Shown here: piece by piece, positions 1-28,853 of the stretch
Layout: the number at the start of each line of letters is the position of its first letter
Position numbering within the stretch: position 1 is the first letter of the stretch
Assembly: GCF_963422355.1 (NCBI RefSeq)
Contig: NC_085094.1
Span: 828,501 to 892,500 of the forward strand
Direction: 5' to 3'
DNA length: 64,000 bases
DNA from: Corticium candelabrum
Taxonomy: Eukaryota > Porifera > Homoscleromorpha > Homosclerophorida > Plakinidae
Notes under the pieces: model-generated
Told to the model about the DNA's origin: nothing
What the model saw: only the letters and a program-made list of their open reading frames with translations
Database searches by the model: none
Translations under genes and position numbers: made by a program

Positions 1-39
1 ATCTTTGTCGGTCTTTCCTCTGGCGCTCACGTCTAGGTT

Positions 40-215
40 GTGGTGTTTCCTCTGCTCTTGCTGTCGCAGTGACTATTCTGTCTCTAGCCTGTCGATATTC
101 ACGTTGATCATGTGCCTCCACAGCTCTTGCTGCCACAGTGCATGGCTATTCTGTCAAGTTAGACGTTGGTCATGTGTCTCCACAGCGCTCTGCCGCAGTT
201 GCTATTCTTTCTGAG
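40..215. repeat. Degenerate tandem repeat, about 65 bp unit, about 3 copies
   Basis: Three successive segments share the order TGTxxCTCC, CTCTTGCTGYCRCAG, GCTATTCTxTCT and TTGRTCATGTG, with spacing near 65 bp and about 70-80% agreement. The open frame across it is a by-product of the repeat. It lies about 500 bp upstream of the AMPK alpha start codon. No promoter element could be assigned in 216-739; this stretch holds AT-rich spacers (TTAATTAATTAA near 356) and one CCCTAACCTAA tract near 553. Confidence 0.55.
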
Positions 216-739
216 TTGATGGAATTCACAATCCGCTGTTGACTGGTTTGATCGCCATTGAGCAACTAGCTCTCTTTGCAGATGTAGTGATTTGGGAAAA
301 GTTTGGCTTTTCGCTTTGGCATGCTGTAGGAACTTTATGTCACCCTGACATATCTTAATTAATTAATTAAAGTTACTATTAGTAATTATTATAAATTGCC
401 AGTAGTCTGACCTAGCCGTTTTACTCCACACGAAAATATAGATAACTGACAATCGCAAACGTAAATTACATTTGACAGCGAGTACCGTACAACTCGCAAA
501 CTGATAGCTGTTGAGGTACAGTAGCATCAGCAAGCCCCGCCTAACCGGTTAAAACCCTAACCTAAAATCTCACTAAATGACAGAAAGTGACACTGTTTAC
601 AGTTAAACATACGCCCAACCATGACGTGTCACGCAGACGTCAACTCACAAGTTCGTCACGCGCAGGTTCGACATGGCGCGTCGAGGCGCTTGCAACTCCT
701 CGGAGTGCCAGATTGATATACATACGGGTTCAATCAAAT

Positions 740-17766
<17,027 letters not shown>

Positions 17767-17943
17767 CTAGATGTGTGCAAGAACACGTGGTATTAATTGT
17801 CATCATGGGGGGATTCAGTTATTACAGCACTTGTACTGTATCACTCCTAAAGTCAATTAATATTTATTGCTGGTTCTGAAACAGTTTTTATGATGGTTGG
17901 AGCAAGTTGTTAGTTCAGTTTGCTATTGTGTGTGGATTCTTTG

Positions 17944-17949
17944 AATAAA
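17944..17949 (+). terminator. Poly(A) signal AATAAA of the AMPK alpha gene
   Basis: A canonical AATAAA lies 178 bp after the TGA stop. A second AATAAA at about 18060 could be an alternative site. Which one is used cannot be seen from sequence. Confidence 0.55.
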
Positions 17950-18878
17950 TTACAAAACTAGGGAACAGTAGGATTTTATTTTTGGTAGCTGGTTATCAAC
18001 ATGGGGTAGTCATGCTTATTTATTTTGTGCACATGAGCGTGAGATGTTTGTTAAATGACAATAAAACCGTGCAATTCCTGTATAATTTTATGAGAGCTGT
18101 AATTGCAATTTATCTTTCTTCCGTCTCTTTTATGTGACTTCTTTCAGCGAACACTATGTTTTGTTTGTCAAGTTTATCTGCTTTGTTGCATGATTTTTAA
18201 CTGTTTTTGTAAAGTTCATGTTTTTAAGCAGCATGTTCTCTTACACTCTAGCCTAGAACGTTGTTAAATTTTGACGACGTGTACTAGACCTATAGCCACT
18301 AATCAGTTGTTACACCATGCATGGAACATACATGTACCTACTAGGCATTAAAATTTGGATTCTAATGTTCCCTTTGAATTATTAGTTAACAAAAGTCTCA
18401 GAATATGAGTGTCACTACTTCAGACAGTAACATTCCTGTTGTCTTCCAGTTGTCTCCTTTGCAATTTGTACAAGCATGACGTACCAAATTCTACCAGCTA
18501 CAGGTTCCCTGAGTTAGAGTCCGTAGTGTATGATGCAGACTTCGTTTCCTTCTTGTAGCCTTACAGTTCGTACGTAGTTGCAGTGGTCGTCCGACTCTCA
18601 CGTACTCTAGACCGATCTACGTGTAGTCTAGATATTGGTCTAGACTGAGGTACATACCTGATCAGATATTGCTCAATATCGTTCTCATTCAGACATGAAT
18701 ATAGAAGAATTTTTGATACATTACAGTTCAACAGCTCTCCTGCAGCTGTGTATTTGACAGCATCAGGAGCATATGCTCCTGACAGTTTCTAACTTAAATT
18801 TAATTAATAAGGTGGACCTAGAGGAATTCCTGCTGAAGTCCCCGTATAGGACGGATAGCTGTTTTTTAAATTAACTGA
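17950..18878 (+). other. Intergenic region between AMPK alpha and the Pro/Tyr-rich gene
   Basis: The region holds the rest of the AMPK 3' flank and the presumed promoter of the next gene. The only structured element seen is an 8-bp inverted repeat, TCTAGACC (18606-18613) and GGTCTAGA (18637-18644), with another TCTAGA between them. No TATA box could be assigned. Confidence 0.4.
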
Positions 18879-19987
18879 ATGGCCGGTCAACCACCATATT
18901 ACGTTCCTTCGTGGCAACAGCCAGGACAGCCTGTTCCGCCATACGGTCAGTCAACTCCACCAGGACCTCCGACACATCATTCAGCCACACCTATGGGTCC
19001 GTACAATCCACAAGCAGGTAATCCTTCGCAACAAGCAGACATGGCGTACCCACCAGACATGGCATATCCACCAGGCATGGCATATCCACCAGGCATGGCA
19101 TATCCACCAGGCATGTCATATCCACCGCAACAACCGAACACGCCATACCCACCTGGGCCACCGTACCAAGTAGGTGTGCCATACCCTCTTTCTTCTGCAA
19201 CTGGACCAGTCGGACACGCTGGCACAGACAAGGTGATGATTTTGATGATTATTATGTGGTTGTGGTGGCAGTGAGCAATGGTAATGATGATGATAGAAAC
19301 ATACAGCTAGACTCCATGCATAAATGTGCAATCTACGATTAGGGCAGCTAGGCTACGTATACTCTTGAAGCTTATAATTTTACTAACCTAGACATGCCAA
19401 GCTTATAACCTTTTTGAGTGAGTCGGTAAATGATGGCGATAAAGATATTCGAATTGACTTGGTTCTCTAGGGTTAATTAATTAACGTTGCTATGAGTATT
19501 ATTCTAGTTGTAAGAAATGATGAGGATGACCAAAACACAAATCGTGAATCCTAGGAAATTCAGGAGCTTAGTCAATGTTTTGAAAAAGGAGTTTCCTACC
19601 AGTCCGCGAGTTATACTTCTTAGTGCCTTATAAATTGAATGGCTCAGAACAATTAACATCTCAACACACTTAATTTGGCCTTTCCACTCTTACTTTTTAA
19701 TGCTGAGATTTTTCATGATGGGGAAGGGGCAACGCCCAAAAAAGAGGTTTCTGGGCAACATAGAAACATGTCTGCCTGCCATTGGAAACTGTAGAGACAA
19801 GGTATATTTGAAAAGATGTACTTGATGTTTTAATGCTTTTCGTAAACAATTGTTTCATTGTTGTACAGTTGTGGTAAGTGTAGAGGGCAACTTGAGTATT
19901 GAAATGAATCAATTTTATTAATTCTATTAATAATGGTAATGATTATTTCTCTCTAATATCAGAGCTTTGTAGGTGTACAAGCATTAT

Positions 19988-20060
<73 letters not shown>

Positions 20061-21496
20061 CTGGTACATAGGCTTAAATATCATTTACTTGCTTGTGGCA
20101 TTTGTTGGAACTCTCCACCATTGTGTGATTTCACTGTTTTTAAAGAAACATAAACATAAGAAGCATAAGAAAGAATACAAAGATTACAATGATCCAAAGA
20201 AATTGGAAAAGAAGATGAAGGTAATACATATTTGTAATCATAATCATTCATATTATTTTATGTTTAGTATTATGTCTGGTTTGGTTGTACTGTGGTGTGG
20301 TGTCCAAGTATGTGTTTTGCTACTTTCCACCACTTTTTTATTAATCATTGTGCGACAAATACTGTGAGAGTATGAATGTGTTGTCATCACCAAAACTGCA
20401 GCTGTGCATGAAGTCTGGCTGGATATCAGCTGGAGCACTGACTTTCATTGTTTTAATTGTCTGAATTCACTCATTTGAGAAAGTCAATTGTCCCACGGAA
20501 GAGACGTTTATCCATCAATGCAGTGAAACGGTGTCAGTTACAGTAGCTACTACAAGTGAATACACAGAATGCCGACGCACACGCACAGGGGCCAGGGTTG
20601 CTGTTGGCATGGTAATGGTGCAAATCGTGGCACCATGGTTCAAAATTGTGGCACCAGACTTGGAGAGACTTTCCAATCAGTTGGTGGCTAAGAGACTACC
20701 GACTCGCATGAAACTGTATGGAAGTCCCAGAACATAAGCAGCTCAAGACTTTAAAAAAGCTATTTAGCAGCCGTTAGACAATATAGCTCTTGTCTATTGG
20801 ATAGCAAAGAACTGATTTCAGCATACAGGTTTGTCACATCTAGATTAATATCAATTAATTGCTTTCTTCTTTCCTCCCACTATCCCCTCCCATCACATGC
20901 AGAAAGCAGTCTGGAATACTGAGGTTACAGGACTGTCTTTGCCGCCACAATTTTGGCACCAGTCATCAAAAGGACCGGCAAGACGGACAGGGGCTCGCAT
21001 GAATGAACACGCAGTTTACCATTTTACTCACCACTGACGCATGTCTACCGGTAGTCCGTGGCACAACAGCTAGTCTCACATGGCCAGATGGTCCGAGCAC
21101 AAAACGGCTCTGGGTGTAGTCAGACCACTTCCTTCTTGCCCCATGTATGCCCAATGTCTGGCCATATGTGACTATGCCGGCTCTGGACTATGCCACAGCC
21201 TCGCACTCCAAAATTTTTGCATGACATACTATTTGGATTAGTGGCCCCATAGTAGAGCTATAGAAGAAATCAAGGCAGGTAGGTATAGAAACAGTCATCT
21301 CTGCAAATTAACTTCCATTAGTTTCAGCTCAACTAGACATCTACTTATAGTCAACTATAGATATCATGCCTAGCTATAAACTTAACAAATTTCTCACATT
21401 TATATGTGTATGTTATAGAAAGAAGCTAAGAAAAAGTTGAAGGGTAGTCACAAGAAGCATTCGTCCTCCAGCAGCAGTAGCAGTTCATCTGATTAA
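18879..21496 (+). CDS. Pro/Tyr-rich YPPGM-repeat protein with Lys/His/Ser-rich tail (3 exons)
   Basis: Exons 18879-19232, 20146-20220 and 21419-21496 join with phase 0 borders into a 168-aa protein. Residues 1-118 are low-complexity and rich in Pro, Tyr and Gly, with PPYYVPSW near the start and five six-residue repeats of the M-A/S-YPP type. The second and third exons encode a strongly basic stretch, KHKHKKHKKEYKDYNDPK and KKEAKKKLKGSHKKH, ending in a run of nine serines and Asp. No folded domain, signal peptide or membrane segment is visible. The layout resembles XYPPX-repeat proteins and short intrinsically disordered proteins generally, so no function is assigned. Continuous frame, correct GT/AG borders and coding-like composition make a real gene likely. 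The donor at 19233 (GTGATG) is not ideal. Intron 1 contains a GT microsatellite. Confidence 0.75.
19041..19130 (+). repeat. 18-bp coding tandem repeat, five units
   Basis: Units start at 19041, 19059, 19077, 19095 and 19113 with the form ATGGCATATCCACCAGGC. The three middle copies are identical, which points to recent expansion or homogenisation inside the coding exon. Each unit encodes M-A-Y-P-P-G. Confidence 0.9.
19991..20059. repeat. (GT)n microsatellite, about 34 units
   Basis: An uninterrupted GT run in intron 1 of the Pro/Tyr-rich gene. It produces a spurious Cys/Val frame. Confidence 0.95.
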
Positions 21497-21992
21497 TTAA
21501 TTGCGACTAATTTTGTGTACACGTGATGCGATATTTTGAATGAATCAAATACACAGCTGTAGTAGTACTGTTGACAGTTAACTTTGGAGTTGTTTCCTAT
21601 GAACAAGTGAATTTAATTGAAACATGCAAAGTATACTAACTAACTGTTGAAGGTGTCTGCCATATTTAACTACTCATTGTTCCCAAGCCATGGTTAAACA
21701 GGAGCGGCTCACTTTCAGAGGCTTGATGTTGCTTCAGTTCAAGAGACTAGACATATCTGCATTAGATCTGTGTGAGAAAAGTGTGAAAGAGAGCTTGCAA
21801 GAAACTGGATGCCAGAACTTTCTCATTGACGTTTCAGACTGTGAAATGTTCTCAATACTGTATGTTGTACCTTGGAATACAACAATTGTTACCACCCAAC
21901 ATGGCAGCACATGAATGTAAATCCTAAAAGAGAATTGTGATAACCCTACTGTGCACCCACACATAGAAACTGTAGAATAGAGGTAAACTGTC

Positions 21993-21998
21993 TTTATT
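21993..21998 (-). terminator. Poly(A) signal AATAAA of the PDE4 gene
   Basis: TTTATT on the plus strand reads AATAAA on the minus strand, 163 bp beyond the PDE4 stop codon. It defines the likely 3' end of the convergent gene and leaves about 500 bp between it and the stop of the Pro/Tyr-rich gene. Confidence 0.55.
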
Positions 21999-22160
21999 TC
22001 AAAAACGTGAAGACTACAACTAATATTAAACCCAATAATAATTATTCAATACTACACATCATTCACAACTGCAAACAACAGTATAATGGCAACTCATCTT
22101 GGAACACTAACCTCAGGTATAGGATGTACATATAAAATTATTTAATGTTAAACATCATAC

Positions 22161-23410
22161 TTATTTCTCTTCGCTCCTCGAATCAATCAGAGGTAGAATC
22201 AAATCTCCATCATTGTCATCATCTTGCTGGACACCACTCTTTACCATCGGAAATACTACTTCTTCACTGATAACTCTAAAACAATTATCAATATGTCAAT
22301 TTACAACCTCTAGTGGCTGGTATAGGCTAAATAATTGATGGCAAAAGTAGTTGCACCAATTGTATGAAATAGCAGCATTAGAACAGTTCAGGTGTAGCTA
22401 TGACAATTTGGTGCCTTATCGGATCCAGATAAGGAAAATCATGTGCTCAAACTTATGTGTGACCACCACGATAAAAATTTACATTAACATCACTTACTCA
22501 TCAATTGGTTGTCCTACACTTATTCTTCGTGAATCAGCTTCTTCTGAAGTGGATGATGTTGAGGATGTAGGCGTTCCACGGACTTGACTCTCCCAATAAC
22601 GTTTGTTTTCTTCCAATTGATCCAATACAGCCTTTTCACTAGGATAAACTAATTCGCCCCAAGTCTCCCATAATGGTTGACAAATCAAGTCAATAAAAGC
22701 CACCTGAGACTTTTCTATTGATCGATTGTACCTATCCATCATTGGACTAACTGACATTTGAAGCCTACGTTCTTCATCTCCCTGACAGTAGAACTCTTCC
22801 ATCAAGCGCTTTGTCCACTGAGTTGCTAGATAGCGAGGTCGAGCAGGATTACTCAGATCGGCACAATGAACAAGACACTCCATCACCTAAACAGGCACAT
22901 ACATAAACAAAACATCCACTTGCGCAAATGCGACAGATAACCTCATGGACTTAAAGTTGGAATTACAGCAGCTTTGATTCGATTATTAATTAAAAGTCAT
23001 TAAAACAAGGTAACAGAAGTATATTATCATCATCCCTGTATTAGGCCAACCAGAATACCAAAATCAAATCTTGGCCATCTGTTTGTCTATTGTACTTGTA
23101 TCTGCAGTCACTCCAGCAACAAAAACAATAACTACTTGTTGGGAAATAAATTGCTATACTGTGGACCACATTTGTCAGCTGATATCACGCTATGGTCTAG
23201 GCCGAAAAATTAAAAATACTACAATTAGGTGTTACAAATGCAACAAAGGAATTAATTATCATGTTTACTGGCCTGTCTTCACTGTCCTAATTAAAGAGAA
23301 CACTATAACAAGATAATCAGTAAGAGATTAGTTACCACAAGCACATGAGAAAGGACAAATGAGACTATGACTTTGTAGTTTGCACCGACCTGTGGCACAT
23401 GTTCGCATGT

Positions 23411-23463
<53 letters not shown>

Positions 23464-26400
23464 GTTATTTTATGACTAATATACTTCAACGCTAGTATCT
23501 ATCTCATCAAATTTGATAGTTTCTGTAGTATATTGTAATAATAAACTAAGCAATGCATGGTCTTACCTGCACACGTTCAGCATGGTTGTACATCGTTAGC
23601 ATACCTTCCTCCACCACTTTCTTCGTCTCTACTAGAGTCCGAAGACTAGCCAAATTCTGAACATGTTTGGCAAGATCAGTAGCTAACACCTAACACACAA
23701 AACCAAAGCACTGCATCTCTATTCACACAAAAATTCATCACAACTTCATTCACAACACAATTTAAAACCTTCAACATGTAAGGCACTACACTGCACGTAC
23801 AGTTACGGGTTAAATGACGTATTCTAAGGCAATAAAAAATCTTTCCACATCTTTGAACACTTCTAAACACTAATTAGAAAAATGCATACACCATTAGATT
23901 TAATGGAAAGAGTTTCATGATCAACATGGTTTAGCACGTACTTAAAATCCCAACCACACAAACAAAAAAATAAAATTACTGACGATCTGGCTACTACAGC
24001 ATACTGTGGTCCTTTACAAAGTGGCTATATTTCAAAAACTCTGCACCTGATGTCCATTGGTTTACAAAATATTTGGATCTTTACCGCTGTACATGCACTC
24101 TCACATACCAGTACCCCAAACATAAAGGCAATTACAGTGACATCCCAAAAACCAGTTTTCTAAGATGCAAACTTTCAATGTCTATGCAAAAACGGAAGTT
24201 CAGTTGAAGTGCATCAAAACAACTACCTCTTGCTAGTGATGAAAAAGACTTCCAATGCTTAACAAGCTGCTTTTACAACAAGCCACTTTACACTAACTCA
24301 ATAGTTCTAACTGTACGTCGACACTTCCTTTGTGTAAAGAAATAGTGCAACTGAAATATGTCCAAAGTTGTAGCTGTTAAATAGTCACAACATATGTTTT
24401 AAACCCCAATAACAAAGCACGTCTCCCTACAGTATATACTGTAGTATCCAACTCCTGCAGTACGTGTTACTAAACTGCAGACAAGATGATAAGAAGCAAA
24501 AAATCAAACCACCTTTTATTAAGGTGCCCTAAAACAATGATGCTAAAGTAAGACAGCTAACAAGAACAGTTTCACACATACTCAGTAAAGACTACATGCA
24601 TAATCTTCTTACAAAAACCAGTGTACATGAAGAAAAACTAAAGTGCTAAACCATCGGCTGCTATCCACCTTGACTCTAATTAGTTAGAGCCAATGAAGAG
24701 AGTCTGAGAAGGGAGCTGGACACATTGACTGGCATGCGGGACTGTCAACATCTGATAGCTATTCATACATCTTGAAAGTGTGAAGACATCATGACATCAA
24801 CTGGCACATTAATTAACACCAGCGATAACCACGAGGGCATGTGTTGCATTCCAATTGTCCATCCCATGTCCGATGGTGGCTTGGTCCGTCCATCCACAAA
24901 GGCATTACTGTAACCCTAGTGCATGTGTATGCCTCAGGTTAACAAAGCAAGTCACTTAGTCATTTGAGTTATCTAAATCACGTGAGTACACAATTAGTCA
25001 TCTGTTTTAATTAATACACGTAAATTCTAAAGAAGGTACTATTTTACACTGTTTAAGTTAACACACTCACCACGCTTGCAGCAATTTTCTTGACCATCTG
25101 TCGCTCTTCATTACTTAGATTGCTAAAGATATTACAGTCGGTGTCCTAAATACAATGACTTCACTAACAAGAAACAATTGCCATGTACACCTAGCCAGCA
25201 CACATACCAATAAGAGTCGAAATGCAACAGCAATATGGTGATTCTCCAACACACTTTCATCATGGTAGAGAGTGGCTAACTCATTCTCTGTCAAAACATT
25301 ACACCACAAAGTTCGAGGCCATCCATACTTGTGCATAACTTCAATCTACCAGTAGCTATAGCACAGTAGCTAAACCTGCCACATATTACAGATACTCCAA
25401 ATAAAAAAATTAAATAATGTATTTACTCATCTATATACCTAAACCGAAAGTTACTAATCCCCTGCTCGCAAAAGTCGGCCTTCCCAAAACTGGTTGGGCC
25501 GTAATATTTCCTATGCCACTGGTATTCACATTGTCGAGAGACACAAAGTAGTCCTGTACTAGCGTATATCTACATGAATCCTCAATTACTATTTTCTATA
25601 CATCTATTCTAACTCTAATATAGAACACTGTAAAATAATATACAAAGCACAAACACCTTTGTGTGTGTGAGTGTCCTTGAATCATGGACACATAGTAAAA
25701 CTGACTGAGATTAGATTGAAGATACATGTTTTGTTGCAGTCACATTTAGTGCACTCGACAACTGTTGAATACACTTTTGAAAAGTGAAACTTGAAAGATG
25801 ATTTACTTCTACTGTCGTCTCTGCAGCATTCAGAACATCCTACATACCCAACCAAGGATTATGCTGACGTCTGATAGCAATATTAGAGAAAATGAGCCAT
25901 GAGATCACTCTTAGTGTGAATGGTAAACGTCATATGTGCAAACATTGCTTATATTCAAGAGTCTTTTGGTAATCTGAAGTGTTGCCAATACACAAGTGTT
26001 TTTGACTATCGTTTGTCTTTCAAGATGACACAAAGTAAGGATCTTCCTCTGGCTATCAACCAACAAAAAACAGACTGCGTGAGTATCGTGAGTAGGTGTT
26101 GCTTGGAAACAAATCCCTACCAAAGAACAGGCACAATGATAGTAATAAACTAGAGAATGTACAGTCAGTAACTACGCTACATGCAGCGTTACCATCAGAA
26201 ATTTTTAGAATAAGACCGTGTTCACACGTACTTGACATTCGCATTAGCATTAGCATTGCAGTAAAGTGAAAATCAATGGTAGTGTGAAACTCTGTTCGCA
26301 CACAATAACGCAAGTAGCAGGCGTGTTCTGTTTCGCACAGTATGGACATAGGCGTTTTGTTTCCACTTTCTGACTACACACAAGACATGGTGTTAGATCA

Positions 26401-28814
26401 AAAAACAAGACTATGATCATTGCCCTGATCATATTGCAATCTAAAGAGCAAGCTTTTCACACTTACAGTCTGGTCGGAACTCAACCTTTGGAGACGTCTA
26501 CAATCAACTACACTTGTTGTCAGGTGCAGGTGCGTGACGTTGCCCAGTGTTGCCCAGTGTTGTGTGTTGCAAATTACATGATGTGACTGTTGGTGCGTGG
26601 GTAGACAGTGACTGGTGTAATGTGAAAACAACGGTAAATGGTAAAGTGAAATAGGGGCAGGAGATGACGTTGACTATATCATTGACATTCACTTTACCAT
26701 TATGGAAATGACGTAAATGTAGTAGGTATGAACAGCATAATGCAAACGTTACAGTGTCAACTATGTGTGAACGTGCCCCTAAAGATGCTCTGCTCATTCA
26801 GTGGCAACAGTCACCAACCTTTGCAAACAAAAAATTGACAAAAGGACATGTTCCCTTGGGTAGTACTACCATATAACCGGTTATTTCTGCAGTCTAAAAT
26901 TTATGCAATTTTTGAGAATTTGACAAGTTAATTACTGCAAATTAAATTTCTGTGTTCTAAACAGAAAGACAGTTACTGGTACACACATGTACACGTGTAC
27001 ATGTGCCCAAACAGTGAGCTGCTGGGACTCCGAGGATAAGCCTGCTAATTATATTTGTGCGTTCCGTGATTTCTTCACGGAATTCGCAGGAATATCATGG
27101 TCACAGAAATAACCGGTTATACAGTATGTTGTATATAATTGTTGTACGTCTGGCTGTCTGTATTTGATGCCTAAACCATTTAACCAGTTGTCATAAAATT
27201 TGGTATATTAACAATTTCATCTGCACCTGAAAAAACATGAGTGCAGAAACTTTGACATTACCCAGGCAGCTGAAAGGGTTCCTTTGAGATACGCTACGGT
27301 TGTTCATACATGTACAAGTGCAACATGCAGTACTCAAGCTAAACAATTAAAAGCAACTGTGTTTTCTGCCTGCATTGTAATTTCAATGCAAAACACAAGC
27401 TGGTAAATTATAAAATTAAAAAACACATCACTAGCCAGTTAGTCAATTCCCACTTGACTTACTTGTGGCATTCATTCATGGATACCACAGAAAAAACAAA
27501 CCCAAGCAATCACAACTGCAAAACATGTTGCTCCAGAGTTGGCACTTACTCAAATCTCTGTATTTTGGCAAAGAATGGAAAGGCCAGAACTAAAGCTCTA
27601 CATTTGCAATTATCTGATAAGTTCAAAAACGAGAAGTTCTTTCCAATTCAAACTGTTTTTATGATACACTTTCCACACAACACCAAGTAGCATTTGCTTG
27701 TGTTCAGTGAAAGTGCCAGTTGGATACGGACTCTTGTGCATAGTCGTAGGATGTCTGGGCATGCAGGAACTAAGACAATGTCCTAGCTTTTGATTACGAA
27801 CTGACCATTCTTAAGAAAAACCTTAATACAAATTGCTGCTGACTCATTTTCCAACTCAGCAATGATGATCTACCATCATCCATTCAGCTGGCTAGCAATC
27901 TTCAAGAACAAAATTACTGATGTAAGAAATAGTGGCCCCTCTTACATACCTTGTGTGATGACAGAAAAATAGACATGTCTTACTTCTGACATCTTTCAAT
28001 TTTGAAAAGCGATCCAACTACTACCATAACATGGACCAAAAAATATTAATGACAGTGATGCATGGTACTAATTAACTTGCATTACTAATACATACATCCA
28101 ATTTTTGTTGGTACATAGCCATTGACATTAAATTGTAACATTTGCCTAATAGATCCAATCTGCTCTTATAATTGTGAGATATCCAGCAACTCCTGTGCCT
28201 AATCATACACTGTGATAAACAAGAGTACAAGGCTAAGAAAGAAATCTTGGTCTTGGCAAGTGAGTCACATAAGGTCAAACCAAGAGTTATACCACATTTA
28301 CACTAGCACCCTGGAACTATTCCAGGTGTTCTAGAACAATTTCTCAGCTATAATCTAAACGTGGAATTCTGCTCCTAGTCTGTTCAGGAACAAGATCTAA
28401 GAGCAATTCTAAAAACCATCCTGAAACAATTCTGGTAAAACTGTAACCTGTACTGTTTCTCTACAAGTTCTGATGTTCTATAACGGCAGATACTGTTCTA
28501 CTAGAATTTTCTGATGCAAGCTCACAACATTGTGCATGCAGTTTCAAATTATGCATTCTATGCACCATCACTACTGTTCTCTTTTAAACTTTGATCACTT
28601 ACTGTACAAATAAAGTCTGTCAGAGATGGTCTGTTTCTATTTAGTGCCATATACCATAAACATACTAGTATGTAATTAATCACAATTTGTGTCCTCTCAT
28701 AAGGCATGTGATCGTTACTGCTTATCATGTTTCTTTATTAAAATAAAGGTCACGTCGAATTTCATTGCCTACACAATGGGAATGGAAACTAAACCAATGT
28801 CTGAATGAGCATGA

Positions 28815-28853
<39 letters not shown>

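Noticed and set aside
22351..22587. Plus-strand frame overlapping PDE4 exon 16
   Set aside because: It is antisense to a strongly conserved PDE4 exon (HCADLSNP, KSQVAFID).
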